A model generated the notes under the pieces. It worked only from the letters and a program-made list of their open reading frames with translations, was not told the origin of the DNA and did no database searches. This document shows positions 1-7,536 of a stretch of 64,000 nt of DNA, in pieces. Origin of the DNA: Hymenobacter sp. YC55. GTDB taxonomy: Bacteria > Bacteroidota > Bacteroidia > Cytophagales > Hymenobacteraceae. Location: positions 2,170,001-2,234,000 of the forward strand of contig NZ_JARNTX010000001.1 of the NCBI RefSeq assembly GCF_029433095.1. Direction: 5' to 3'. Each line of letters opens with the position of its first letter. Position 1 is the first letter of the stretch. The position numbers were made by a program, and so were the translations under genes.

Positions 1-2
1 GC

Positions 3-734
3 GTGCTTACCCGGCCCGCCTGGTTTATGGACGTAACGCAGGAGGGCGAGGGCTTGGTGGACGTAACCACCCACTTGGTGGATTTGGTGCAGTGGGAATG
101 CTTTCCGGGGCGGGCCCTGGACTACAAAAAAGACATTCAGGTGCTTTCCGCCAAGCGCTGGGCCACGCCCATGAGTCTTAGCCAATTCAAGGCCATTACC
201 AAACAAAGCAGCTTTCCCGACTACCTAAAGAAAGACCTCGTCAACGACAGCCTGCTGAAGGTGTACAGCAACGGCACTATTTCCTATAAGCTGCTCGGGG
301 TGCATGCCCAGGTATCGGTGACGTGGGCGTACAAAGCCCCGGATGGTGCCGGCGACACGCATTATTCGCTGATGCGGGGCACCAAAGCCAACCTTATTAT
401 TCGCCAAGGAGCAACTCAGCAGTACAAGCCAACGCTCTATATCGAGCCCCGGGCCGGTGATGCCGCCTACGAAAAAGGATTGCAGCAAGACATCAAGAAA
501 CTCCAGGCGAAATACCCCGGCGTGGCACTCAAGAAGGTTGACAACGGCTGGGAAGTACTGATTCCCGACAGCTACCGCGAAGGACACGAGGCTCACTTTG
601 CCCGCGTAACCGAGCATTATCTGGAGTACCTCGAAAAGCGCAACATGCCCTCCTGGGAGGTACCGAACATGCTAGCCAAATACTACACCACCACCAAGGC
701 GCTGGAAATAGCTACAGAAAGCCCCAAGCAGTAG
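3..734 (+). CDS. Gfo/Idh/MocA-type oxidoreductase, C-terminal part (5' end outside window)
   Basis: The reading frame is open to the left edge, so only the last 243 residues are visible. The segment resembles the C-terminal domain found in Bacteroidetes putative oxidoreductases of the Gfo/Idh/MocA group (Oxidoreduct_C type): an early stretch mentioning a dehydrogenase-like helix followed by a mixed alpha/beta sheet and a Trp-rich region (MPSWEVPNMLAKYYTTT near the end). The N-terminal Rossmann fold that would bind NAD(P) is not in the window, so substrate and cofactor cannot be judged. A cupin gene follows on the same strand after 82 bases, possibly as one transcription unit. The family assignment is by recognition of overall sequence character and is moderate. 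Confidence 0.6.
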   Translation: MLTRPAWFMDVTQEGEGLVDVTTHLVDLVQWECFPGRALDYKKDIQVLSAKRWATPMSLSQFKAITKQSSFPDYLKKDLVNDSLLKVYSNGTISYKLLGVHAQVSVTWAYKAPDGAGDTHYSLMRGTKANLIIRQGATQQYKPTLYIEPRAGDAAYEKGLQQDIKKLQAKYPGVALKKVDNGWEVLIPDSYREGHEAHFARVTEHYLEYLEKRNMPSWEVPNMLAKYYTTTKALEIATESPKQ

Positions 735-816
735 CGGCCTGAACTCCGCTCGTCCTTTGGTGCTATTGCGCCCCTTTCATTTTCCCGCTTTTACTTTAAG
801 TTCAATTCCCTTCCTG

Positions 817-1599
817 ATGAAAACCACCCTGCTAGCCGTTGGCGTCCTGCTGACTTCCAGTCTCCAGACCCAAATGGCGCCCTTGCCTTCCGCTGTGTAT
901 AGCAAGCCCAAGCAAGCACCCAAACAGGATGGGGGAAGGCAAAGCAGCGAATTTGCCAAGGGCAGCACCCTTGATCTGGCGGAGCTGTCCATCCATACTT
1001 CTACGCTTAAGCCTGGGCAAACCAACCATCCGCTGCAAGCTTACAACGATTCGGAAGAGCTGGTAATCGTGCAGGATGGCCGCCTTACGGCCACGGTACA
1101 AGACTCCACCAAAACCCTGGGGCCCGGTGGTCTGCTGCTGATAGTAGCAGGCGACAAGCAAAGCTTCCGCAATGCGTCCGATGCGCCGGCCACGTACTAC
1201 GTGTTAAAGTTCAAAGCCAAAGACCCGGTGGATAGGCAGCGGGCACTAACCGGCGGAGGCTCTTTCATGAAGGATTGGAGCCAGTTTAAGGTGGTGAAAA
1301 CCGATAAAGGCGAAACCCGCCCCGTGTTCGACCGGCCGTCTTCGGTGTTTAAGCGCTTTGATGTGCACGCTACGGTACTCAAGCCGGGCATTTCCAGCCA
1401 TGCGCCGCACACGCACCGCGCCGAAGAAATCATCTTGATGACGAAAGGCAGCGGCGAAATCCTGATCGACAAGCAAGCACACAAAGCCGCTGCGGGCGAC
1501 GTGGTATTGCTTCGGGCGAATGTACCCCATGCGTTTACCAACACGGGCAGCGCTGAGTGCGGCTACTTCGCCATTCAATGGCACAGCAATGCGGAATAA
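817..1599 (+). CDS. Secreted bicupin protein
   Basis: This 260-residue protein begins with a probable signal peptide (MKTTLLAVGVLLTSSLQTQ), which is why the ATG at 817 is preferred over an upstream in-frame start at 757. It has two cupin folds. The C-terminal one keeps a canonical metal-binding cupin motif 1 (G-x5-HxH-x3-E-x6-G, seen as GISSHAPHTHRAEEI) and motif 2 (PHAFTN). The N-terminal cupin is degenerate and lacks the HxH pair, keeping only one His and a Glu pair. Periplasmic or extracellular bicupins often act on small carbohydrates or organic acids, but nothing here fixes the substrate. It lies downstream of the partial oxidoreductase and may share its transcript. Confidence 0.8.
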   Translation: MKTTLLAVGVLLTSSLQTQMAPLPSAVYSKPKQAPKQDGGRQSSEFAKGSTLDLAELSIHTSTLKPGQTNHPLQAYNDSEELVIVQDGRLTATVQDSTKTLGPGGLLLIVAGDKQSFRNASDAPATYYVLKFKAKDPVDRQRALTGGGSFMKDWSQFKVVKTDKGETRPVFDRPSSVFKRFDVHATVLKPGISSHAPHTHRAEEIILMTKGSGEILIDKQAHKAAAGDVVLLRANVPHAFTNTGSAECGYFAIQWHSNAE

Positions 1600-1734
1600 A
1601 CAGTAGCTCCTTTTCTTCTACGACTAGTGAAATGCGCCTGCGTAGCTTAATCCTTAGCCAATTTAGTACGCACCCTCGAAATGGCAACAGGCAGGGCAAT
1701 TCTTGTCTGCTAGTTAGTGGCTGCGGCATGCAGC

Positions 1735-2556
1735 TTACTGCGCGGGCAGCACCAGCACGGGCAATTGGCTGTGCAACAACACCTGCGCCGTAACGCTACG
1801 GTGGAAGAGTTGCCCAAGCACGCTGCGCTGGCGCCCAATCAGTGCAACCATATCGAACTCTGGGGCTTGTGCAGCGGCCAGAATGCCGTCAACGGGGTTC
1901 TGGCCGGTCACGACGCGGGTGCGCACCACGCCCGGCAGGTCGGTGGTGAGGCCAGTGCGCGTCACAGAGTCCAGAATGGTTGCGTCATCGACAGTGGCTG
2001 CCTCGTTGGCGGTGACGTGCAACACGGTTAGCTCCGCCCCTAGCACCGTGAACAGGTCGCGGATGGCGCTGCTATGCTCGCCCAAAGTAAATTCCTCTCC
2101 ATCTACGGCCAGTAGCACGCGCCGGGGCGGGGCCGTGGTAGCCACTTGGTGCGGCACTACCAGCATGGGGTACGGAGAGGTGCGCAGCACATCGAGCGAG
2201 GTGGTCTGCACCAGCTCGTCGGGAATAGCTGAGTGGTCGGGGCGGCCTAACACGACCAGTGTGGGATGGTGACGGCTCACAGCATCAGCCACCGCGAAGG
2301 CCACCCGGCCATGCCCGACCTCGGCCACCACCGGTACGCTTAGCTGCCGCGTCATGCTGTTGAGGGCTAAGGCAACGGCTTCCCGGCTTAGGTTGGAGAG
2401 TTCCCCGGTAAACATTTCCGGGTCCAGCACGGAGTCGCGGCGCACGTGCAGCAGCACCAGCCGGGCGCCGAGCGGCTCGGCCAGGTTGGTGGCGTAGTCG
2501 AGCGCCTGATTGGCGGCCTCGAAGAAGTCGGTAAGGATAAGCAGTGAGTGGGCCAT
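1735..2556 (-). CDS. Tandem universal stress protein (UspA family)
   Basis: The protein has 273 residues and two Usp alpha/beta domains: residues about 1-140 (starting MAHSLLILTDFFEAANQALDY) and about 145-273 (starting RRVLLAVDGEEFTLG). The ATG at 2556 is chosen because the first beta strand of the Usp fold starts there; an upstream extension has no domain match. The ATP-binding G-2x-G-9x-G(S/T) signature is degenerate in both halves. It is one of three tandem Usp proteins in this window (also at 20845 and 22832), all near FNR-like palindromes. The palindrome cluster at 2630-2659 lies about 75-100 bases upstream of its start. Usp proteins commonly rise under oxygen limitation or stasis; a role here in the micro-oxic regulon is inference. 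Confidence 0.88.
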   Translation of the reverse strand: MAHSLLILTDFFEAANQALDYATNLAEPLGARLVLLHVRRDSVLDPEMFTGELSNLSREAVALALNSMTRQLSVPVVAEVGHGRVAFAVADAVSRHHPTLVVLGRPDHSAIPDELVQTTSLDVLRTSPYPMLVVPHQVATTAPPRRVLLAVDGEEFTLGEHSSAIRDLFTVLGAELTVLHVTANEAATVDDATILDSVTRTGLTTDLPGVVRTRVVTGQNPVDGILAAAQAPEFDMVALIGRQRSVLGQLFHRSVTAQVLLHSQLPVLVLPAQ

Positions 2557-2629
2557 GACGGATGGATTGAGGAGCCGAAGTGAAGTTGTCGGCAAGTAAG
2601 CGGGCCGCCGGCCGCCTCCCCATGCCCGA

Positions 2630-2659
2630 TATCAGGTTCAGACCTGATAAAAATCAGGT
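2630..2659. promoter_or_regulatory. FNR-like operator A (three half-sites)
   Basis: Three half-sites overlap. ACCTGATAAAAATCAGGT at 2642-2659 is a perfect inverted repeat with 7-base arms and a 4-base spacer, the geometry of FNR sites (TTGAT-N4-ATCAA) with C in place of the first T. A second perfect inverted repeat, arms TATCAGGT and ACCTGATA, spans 2630-2649 and shares the middle half-site. The centre of the first is 2650.5. A -7-like octamer GATGTTTG ends at 2709 on the + strand, 58.5 bases away, the same spacing as at operators B, C and F. On the - strand, toward the Usp gene, only a weak CTTACTTG lies at 57.5. Confidence 0.7.
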
Positions 2660-2762
2660 AATAAGCTAACTTCTATCAGTGCCTGCCTACCCTGAATGCC
2701 AGATGTTTGCATGGTCTTTTCCAAGTCACGGACTATACCAAGTATTCCACTATTCTGTCGCC

Positions 2763-2867
2763 ATGCTACCCCTTTCCCTTTTCTTCCCGGTTCTGCTGCT
2801 TGCCGCGCTAGCCCTGACCAGCGTTTACCGGCGCGGTACAAGCTCAAGGCGTAAAGCCGCTCTCTAA
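2763..2867 (+). CDS. Possible 34-residue single-span membrane peptide
   Basis: An ATG at 2763 opens a 34-codon frame: a hydrophobic helix of about 19 residues (LPLSLFFPVLLLAALALTS) followed by a strongly basic tail (VYRRGTSSRRKAAL), the layout expected for a small inner-membrane peptide with a cytoplasmic C-terminus by the positive-inside rule. It lies 54 bases downstream of a -7-like octamer placed 58.5 bases from operator A, which is the main reason to take it seriously. The size resembles accessory peptides of terminal oxidases, but I see no specific family match. Short hydrophobic frames arise by chance, so this is tentative. Confidence 0.4.
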   Translation: MLPLSLFFPVLLLAALALTSVYRRGTSSRRKAAL

Positions 2868-3228
2868 AACTTCCTGCCGCCCTCAATACGTCTGCGACAA
2901 GAGGCCTGAAGTCAATTGTAAGTAAGAACCACGCATCCATGAAATCCGCAGCTCGCCACATTCCTTCCAGCGCAGCCCGCCACAGCAAGCCTGGCTTGGC
3001 CCGCGCAGCAGTCAGCCAGCATACGCTACAGGCGGCCCAGCAAGCAGACGCCCGCGTTTCGCCCAACTTCTGGGGCTGCGATTATCTACTTCATCCAGTT
3101 CCTGTGCAGCACGTAGCGCCACCTCACTTACTGGCCTCCGAACCTGCCCACTAATGGCTCAGCTCCATTAAGCTCAACTATGCCCGATTATCCGTGAAGA
3201 ATCCTTATATGCTAATGCGTTAGCACTT
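2868..3228. other. No convincing gene
   Basis: This 360-base stretch between the small peptide and a terminator has one open frame on the + strand (2939-3154) rich in Ala, His and Pro without recognisable fold or promoter. I see no palindrome or RNA gene. It may be degenerate sequence or untranslated leader. Confidence 0.4.
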
Positions 3229-3278
3229 ATAAAAAGTAGTAGGACCATCCGTTATGAGATGGTCCTACTACTTTTTAT
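3229..3278. terminator. Strong bidirectional hairpin terminator
   Basis: A perfect 21-base stem (left arm 3229-3249, right arm 3258-3278) closes an 8-base loop. The stem begins ATAAAAAG and ends CTTTTTAT, so each strand has a terminal T-run. It lies just downstream of the leftward thioredoxin-like gene that ends at 3324. Confidence 0.85.
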
Positions 3279-3323
3279 GACAATTGCATCTTGCTCTTTC
3301 GCTTGGCGCCAAAGTCGAGGCAG

Positions 3324-3668
3324 CTAGCGCAACACCCCATCACGAAGACCCGCTTTATGTAGAATAGTGGGTACTAGTTGCCGGGTGCTGGCTATTTGCT
3401 CTTGGCGCCACAGCTCCACGCCCTGCCGCAAGAGCACGCAGGCGGGTAGTTGCAGCGGCAGGAAGCTGCGTACTACCATCGGGTACGTGCCCTCGTCTAC
3501 CCGAATTACCTGCACGGCGGGCCCCAAACGACGTTGCAGCTGGGTTACCTCAGCTACCGACAAGACGTCGGAATGACGGGCCAGCGAAGGCAGGAGCACC
3601 AAAAGCACCGCGGCTTCCGGCACCGGCTTCGTATCTACGGGCTTGATGACAGGCATACGAGTAGGCAA
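3324..3668 (-). CDS. Thioredoxin-fold protein lacking the CxxC motif
   Basis: The 114-residue protein has a thioredoxin-like second half: a VIRVDEGTYPMVVRSF segment, then LPACVLLRQGVELWRQEQ, which fits the cis-Pro strand and the following beta hairpin of the fold. The first helix, where CxxC should sit, instead reads LARHSDVLSVAEV, and the only Cys is the one after the cis-Pro. It therefore cannot act as a dithiol oxidoreductase; a binding or scaffold role is likelier. It is divergent from the PAS kinase. The perfect -7 element TAGATTTG (3690 to 3683 on the - strand) lies 58.5 bases from operator B. M5 (start 3656) is an alternative start. Confidence 0.75.
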   Translation of the reverse strand: MPTRMPVIKPVDTKPVPEAAVLLVLLPSLARHSDVLSVAEVTQLQRRLGPAVQVIRVDEGTYPMVVRSFLPLQLPACVLLRQGVELWRQEQIASTRQLVPTILHKAGLRDGVLR

Positions 3669-3732
3669 GTAAAGTAGTATGGCAAATCTACCTTGCCCAA
3701 CTTCCGTCCACCATGACAGCAGTCAAGTAAAA

Positions 3733-3750
3733 ACCTGACCTTGGTCATCC
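3733..3750. promoter_or_regulatory. FNR-like operator B between thioredoxin-like gene and kinase
   Basis: The site reads ACCTGACCTTGGTCATCC: a perfect left half-site and a right half keeping GTCA. Its centre is 3741.5. Leftward, a consensus -7 element (TAGATTTG on the - strand) ends at 3683, 58.5 bases away. Rightward, a consensus TACTTTTG ends at 3762, 20.5 bases away, so binding would overlap the -33 region of that promoter; a second candidate TCTATTTG ends at 3789 (47.5 bases). This predicts activation to the left and possible autorepression, or a later promoter, to the right. The functional direction is inference. Confidence 0.65.
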
Positions 3751-3802
3751 TCTTTACTTTTGCAGAAGATGCCGCTGCTTTTCTATTTGCAACACTCCCC
3801 CT

Positions 3803-5413
3803 ATGCCTGCCAACCTCCCTCATAATCCCCTCACCGACATCCTGTTCGAACAGGCCAAGGACTTCGTGGGCCTGTATGACGTGGCGTTGGGCTGGTTTAC
3901 CCACGTCAACCCGGCCGGTTATCAGCTGTTGGGGTACCCTTCCGCGCAGGCCCTCTACAACGACCCCGTGCGCAGCTTACGCTCGCAACAACTGACGCCC
4001 GACGAATGGGTACAGCTGCGCGACCGAGTGCTGCAAACCGGGCACTACGAGATGGAAGCCGAGCTGCGCCGGCAAGATGGCACCACTTTCTGGGCCACCC
4101 TGGATATAAACACCCTCACCCTCGAAGACCACCTTTATTTCTTGGTCCGCGTGACCGATGCCGAACGCCTGCGGGTGGCCGAGCGCAGCCTAACCCAGAG
4201 CGTGGGGCGCTTCGAGGCCGTATTTGCGCACGCTACCATTGGCATCATCGTTTGCAACCGGCAAGGCGACATTGTGCTGGCCAACGAGAAGGCGCAGCAG
4301 CTCTTTCATTACCCGGCGGGCACCCTCACTGGGCAGCGCATCGAGGTATTGGTACCCGAGGCCGTTAGCCACCGGCACGAGCACCTGCGCGCCTCCTTTA
4401 ATGCTAACCCGCAGGTACGCGCTATGGGCCACAACCGCGACTTGCTGGCCCGCCGCCACGATGGGTCGGTGTTTCCGGTGGAAATTAGCTTGAGTTATTT
4501 TCACCTTGAGGAAGAGTTGTTTGTAGTGGCGTATATCATCGACATCACCTTCAAGAAAGAAACCGAGCGGGAGCTGATCGACCAGCGCCAGCGCGTAGAA
4601 AAGCTCAATGCCGAACTCGAACAGAAAGTGACGGACCGCACCCACGCGCTAACCACCACCCTGGCCCAACTGGAAAAGCGCAGCGAGGAACTCGGCAAAG
4701 CACTAGCGGCCGAGCAAGAGCTGGGCGAGTTGAAATCCCGCTTTGTGAGCATGGCCTCGCACGAATTCCGCACACCCCTGACGGCGGTGCTCACCTCCAC
4801 CGCTCTAATCGAGAAATACCCCGGGGCCGATCAGCAAGACAAACGCGTCAAGCACTTGCAGCGCATTCGCACCTCAGTCAACCACCTCAACGACATTCTC
4901 GAAGAGTTTTTGTCGGTGGGCCGGATCGAGGAAGGGCGGGTGGTGGCGCACCCGGTGGCACTTGATGTAGTAACTCTTTTCAACGACACCGTGGCCGACG
5001 TGCAAGGTTTGCTGAAAACCGGCCAGACCATCAGCCAGCAGGTACAGTGCAACACGTTGGTGTGGCTGGACCCCTCGTTGCTGCGCAAAATCGTAGTCAA
5101 TCTGCTTTCCAACGCCCTCAAGTATTCCGGCGAAAACTCGGTGGTTACGCTGCACGCGCACTGCCAAGCCAACCAGCTCACGGTGCAGGTGCAGGATCAG
5201 GGCGTGGGCATTTCCAAGGAAGACCAGGAGCACCTGTTCGAACGGTTTTTCCGGGCCCGCAACGTCACCAACGTGCCCGGCACCGGCCTCGGCCTCTATA
5301 TTATTGCCAGCTACCTCGAGCTCATGGGCGGCAGCATTGCCTTGCACAGCGAGTTAGGCGTGGGCACCACCGTCACCCTCACCATTCCCTATGAAAACCA
5401 TTCTGCTAATTGA
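3803..5413 (+). CDS. PAS-PAS sensor histidine kinase (FixL-like)
   Basis: The 536-residue cytoplasmic kinase has no membrane segment. PAS1 spans about residues 10-125 and PAS2 about 133-255. A coiled coil (about 255-310) leads to HisKA with the phospho-accepting H320 (ASHEFRTPL) and a HATPase domain with N-box N437 (NLLSNALKYS), G1 (DQGVGIS), F-box (FFRARN) and G2 (GTGLGLYI). PAS2 resembles the FixL sensor: by eye H192 in VPEAVSHRHEHL aligns with the FixL haem-ligating His, and the later MGHNR...RRHDGSVFPVE matches the FixL/S-box core, but these positions are also common in PAS domains without haem. The gene overlaps the next response regulator by 23 bases, so the two are translationally coupled. 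Oxygen or redox sensing is inferred from context. Confidence 0.92.
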   Translation: MPANLPHNPLTDILFEQAKDFVGLYDVALGWFTHVNPAGYQLLGYPSAQALYNDPVRSLRSQQLTPDEWVQLRDRVLQTGHYEMEAELRRQDGTTFWATLDINTLTLEDHLYFLVRVTDAERLRVAERSLTQSVGRFEAVFAHATIGIIVCNRQGDIVLANEKAQQLFHYPAGTLTGQRIEVLVPEAVSHRHEHLRASFNANPQVRAMGHNRDLLARRHDGSVFPVEISLSYFHLEEELFVVAYIIDITFKKETERELIDQRQRVEKLNAELEQKVTDRTHALTTTLAQLEKRSEELGKALAAEQELGELKSRFVSMASHEFRTPLTAVLTSTALIEKYPGADQQDKRVKHLQRIRTSVNHLNDILEEFLSVGRIEEGRVVAHPVALDVVTLFNDTVADVQGLLKTGQTISQQVQCNTLVWLDPSLLRKIVVNLLSNALKYSGENSVVTLHAHCQANQLTVQVQDQGVGISKEDQEHLFERFFRARNVTNVPGTGLGLYIIASYLELMGGSIALHSELGVGTTVTLTIPYENHSAN

Positions 5414-6443
5414 AGACAACGAGCTGATTCGGGAAAACACCGCCGAGATTCTGGAACTGGCCGGTTACGCCGTGCTGACGGCCGAGAACGGCAAAATTGG
5501 GGTGGAGCAGGCTCTGACCACCAAGCCCGACCTCGTGGTGTGCGACATTATGATGCCCGTGCTCGACGGCTACGGCGTGTTGCAGATTTTCAACCAGAAT
5601 CCCCAACTCTCGGGGGTGCCCTTCATCTTCCTGACCGCCAAAACCGAGCGCACCGACATGCGCCGCGGCATGGAGCTGGGCGCCGACGACTACCTCACCA
5701 AGCCATTTGACGAAGCCGAGTTGCTCAGCGCCATCACCGGGCGCCTGAACCGCTTCCGCCACCTCAAGCCGGACTATGACCTGCAAGCGCCCGACGGGCT
5801 GCACGAGTTTCTGGACGATGCCCGCGCCGTAGCCAATCTGGAAACCTTGTCCGCCGACCGCAAAGTGTACGCGGTGCGCAAGAAGCAGGATATTTACCGG
5901 GAAGGCGACGAGCCAACGCGGCTGTACTTTGTGAAAGCGGGCCGGGTGAAAACCGTGCAAGCCACCGCCGGCGGCAAGGAACTGATTACGGGCCTCTACG
6001 GTGCTAGCGAGTTTTTCGGCTACCTGCCCCTGCTCGAGCAAACCCCGCACCCCGACTCGGCCGTAGCCGTCGATGACTGCGAGCTAGTTTACATTCCGAA
6101 AGACGATTTTTCGCAGCTGCTGCGCAATCCGGTGGTGGGCGAGCAGTTTATTCGGCTGTTGGCGGGCCGGGTGAGTGAGCGGGAAAAGCAGCTGCTCGGC
6201 ATGGCCTACAACTCGATCCGCCGCCGGGTGGCCGACACGCTGCTACACTTGCACGAGCAAGCCGGGGCCACCGCCGAAGCCACCATCCAACTCTCCCGCG
6301 ACGATATGGCCGCCCTGGTTGGCACGGCCTCCGAGTCGCTGATTCGGACGCTGAGTGAGTTTCGGCAGGAAGGGCTGATTGAAATCAGCCCGAAAAACAT
6401 TCGGGTGCTGCAGCCCGAGAAGCTACGCCGGGCGCACTGGTAA
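5391..6443 (+). CDS. Response regulator: REC domain fused to CRP/FNR-type regulator
   Basis: The 350-residue protein begins with a REC domain (about 1-125; phospho-acceptor D52 in VVCDIMMPVLDG, conserved Lys in LTKPFD). A cyclic-nucleotide-binding-like beta barrel (about 155-270) and a Crp-type helix-turn-helix (about 290-340) follow. The recognition helix TASESLIRTLSEF places E315 and R319 at the FNR positions E209 and R213, while FNR S212 is replaced by I318. The domain order amounts to FixJ input joined to FixK output. The FNR iron-sulfur cysteines are absent. Its partner is the overlapping kinase. The FNR-like boxes at 2.6, 3.7, 7.5, 11.6, 20.0 and 23.8 kb are its likely targets, since no other Crp-family regulator is encoded in the window. 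Confidence 0.93.
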   Translation: MKTILLIEDNELIRENTAEILELAGYAVLTAENGKIGVEQALTTKPDLVVCDIMMPVLDGYGVLQIFNQNPQLSGVPFIFLTAKTERTDMRRGMELGADDYLTKPFDEAELLSAITGRLNRFRHLKPDYDLQAPDGLHEFLDDARAVANLETLSADRKVYAVRKKQDIYREGDEPTRLYFVKAGRVKTVQATAGGKELITGLYGASEFFGYLPLLEQTPHPDSAVAVDDCELVYIPKDDFSQLLRNPVVGEQFIRLLAGRVSEREKQLLGMAYNSIRRRVADTLLHLHEQAGATAEATIQLSRDDMAALVGTASESLIRTLSEFRQEGLIEISPKNIRVLQPEKLRRAHW

Positions 6444-6508
6444 CGCGGTAGCGCCAACGCGTAGTGGGCCGTACTGGCGGAGTTGGCCGCGAGAGTAACG
6501 TTCTGTTT

Positions 6509-6898
6509 CTAGAGCAGCGAAAGTGGGTCGCGCTTGCGCAGCCGGTATTCGAAGACGGTAGCAATATTGAGGGCCCGCATTTTCGCTTCGTTCGCCTTGG
6601 GGCCGGCAAATAGCTCGTCCACTGTGGCGTAAAACAACTGCAGCCAGCGCTGAAAATGCGTAGCATCAATTGGCAGGGGCAGGTGCTTGGGAAACGGGCG
6701 GCCGCGGTAGCGCGAGGTACCAAGCACAATGCTGCTCCAGAAGTCGTACATGATGGGCAAGTGCCGGCTCCAGTCCACACTGGCAAAGCCGTTAAACACG
6801 GGGTCGAGCAGGGCGTCCTGGTTAACTTTCGAGTAGAAGGTATCCACGAGGAGCTTGATATCGGCTTCGGATTGAATATCGGGGGTGGAAACAGTCAT
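6509..6898 (-). CDS. Group III truncated haemoglobin
   Basis: The 129-residue protein has the short globin fold of group III truncated haemoglobins. The proximal haem His lies in the THFQRWLQLF segment, which with the preceding Pro-rich loop (RPFPKHLPLP) is typical of this group, as is the YDFWSSIVLGTSRYRG stretch. These proteins bind oxygen or nitric oxide tightly and often accompany micro-oxic respiration genes. It follows the 4-TM gene by 28 bases on the same strand and probably shares its promoter, which faces operator C. It converges with the REC-CRP gene. Confidence 0.9.
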   Translation of the reverse strand: MTVSTPDIQSEADIKLLVDTFYSKVNQDALLDPVFNGFASVDWSRHLPIMYDFWSSIVLGTSRYRGRPFPKHLPLPIDATHFQRWLQLFYATVDELFAGPKANEAKMRALNIATVFEYRLRKRDPLSLL

Positions 6899-6926
6899 AA
6901 CAGGAAATCAAGTAGTAGAAAGGCCC

Positions 6927-7421
6927 TTACGCCACGGGCTGAGCTTGGCGAGCCGCTACCTCGGGGCCACGCGCCACTTGCAGCGCCCACCGATGCGCCC
7001 AGCTGCCGGTTAGCAGCAAGGCCAGTAGCTTCACCACTTCCAGCCCAATATACACGGTGTGCAGGGAGTTAGGCGGGGCCGGGTGCCCGGCCAGCAAAGC
7101 CAAAGCCCGCACATCTAGAGCGGGCAGTAGCCAGAAAGTTTGCAGCAGCAAGATGCCCGCAAGCAGCCCTAGCGCCACACCCATGCGGGCCGGAACCCGC
7201 AGGTAAACGGCGCTAGCTACTGCCACTGTAGCTAGCAGCAACTCCGCTTTGTTGAGCACCGCAAACACAATGCGGCCAATACCCAAGCCCAGCGGTACCG
7301 TGATATGAGGCGCCGTGAACTTGAGTGGGGCTTCCAGAAAAGAAATGCCCGCCACCAGGCCCGCCCAGACGAACAGGGCCAGTACCAGCAGCAGCGAACC
7401 AAGGGCAAGAGAACGAGACAT
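6927..7421 (-). CDS. Four-helix membrane protein of unknown function
   Basis: The 164-residue protein shows four hydrophobic spans, at about residues 5-28, 45-70, 78-100 and 120-142. The segment GISFLEAPLKFTAP between the first two is a conserved-looking signature. It resembles small DUF4149/TMEM205-like membrane proteins, but I am not certain of the family. It is the first gene of a leftward pair with the truncated globin and is divergent from the copper ATPase, with operator C between them. Its promoter candidates on the - strand are CACTTTTG (7476-7469, 58.5 bases from operator C) and a perfect TACTTTTG (7463-7456). Membership of the micro-oxic regulon is inferred. Confidence 0.75.
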   Translation of the reverse strand: MSRSLALGSLLLVLALFVWAGLVAGISFLEAPLKFTAPHITVPLGLGIGRIVFAVLNKAELLLATVAVASAVYLRVPARMGVALGLLAGILLLQTFWLLPALDVRALALLAGHPAPPNSLHTVYIGLEVVKLLALLLTGSWAHRWALQVARGPEVAARQAQPVA

Positions 7422-7506
7422 AAAGCAGCAGACAGCGGGCCACGTGTTTGTTCAACAAAAGTAGGCTGCAAAAGTGCGGCGCGCCGGGCAGGGCTTTGTT
7501 GAAATA

Positions 7507-7536
7507 AATCAGACAGGCACCTGACGTTCGTCAGCT
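7507..7536. promoter_or_regulatory. FNR-like operator C with upstream half-site, divergent
   Basis: The core ACCTGACGTTCGTCAGCT spans 7519-7536 (centre 7527.5; inner repeat CTGAC-N4-GTCAG). An extra half-site AATCAGAC at 7507-7514 lies four bases upstream. Rightward, GAGCTTTG ends at 7564, 36.5 bases from the centre, matching a class II position near -41. Leftward, CACTTTTG ends at 7469, 58.5 bases away, matching a class I position near -62. One operator could thus activate both the copper ATPase operon and the membrane protein/globin operon. The same layout recurs at operator D. Confidence 0.75.

Noticed and set aside
2638..3066. 142-codon leftward frame overlapping operator A
   Set aside because: It runs through the FNR-like operator and the small membrane peptide, has Trp/Ala/Arg-rich composition typical of a shadow frame, and shows no domain.
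2939..3154. 71-codon rightward frame
   Set aside because: Ala/His/Pro-rich low-complexity product without a promoter or recognisable motif.
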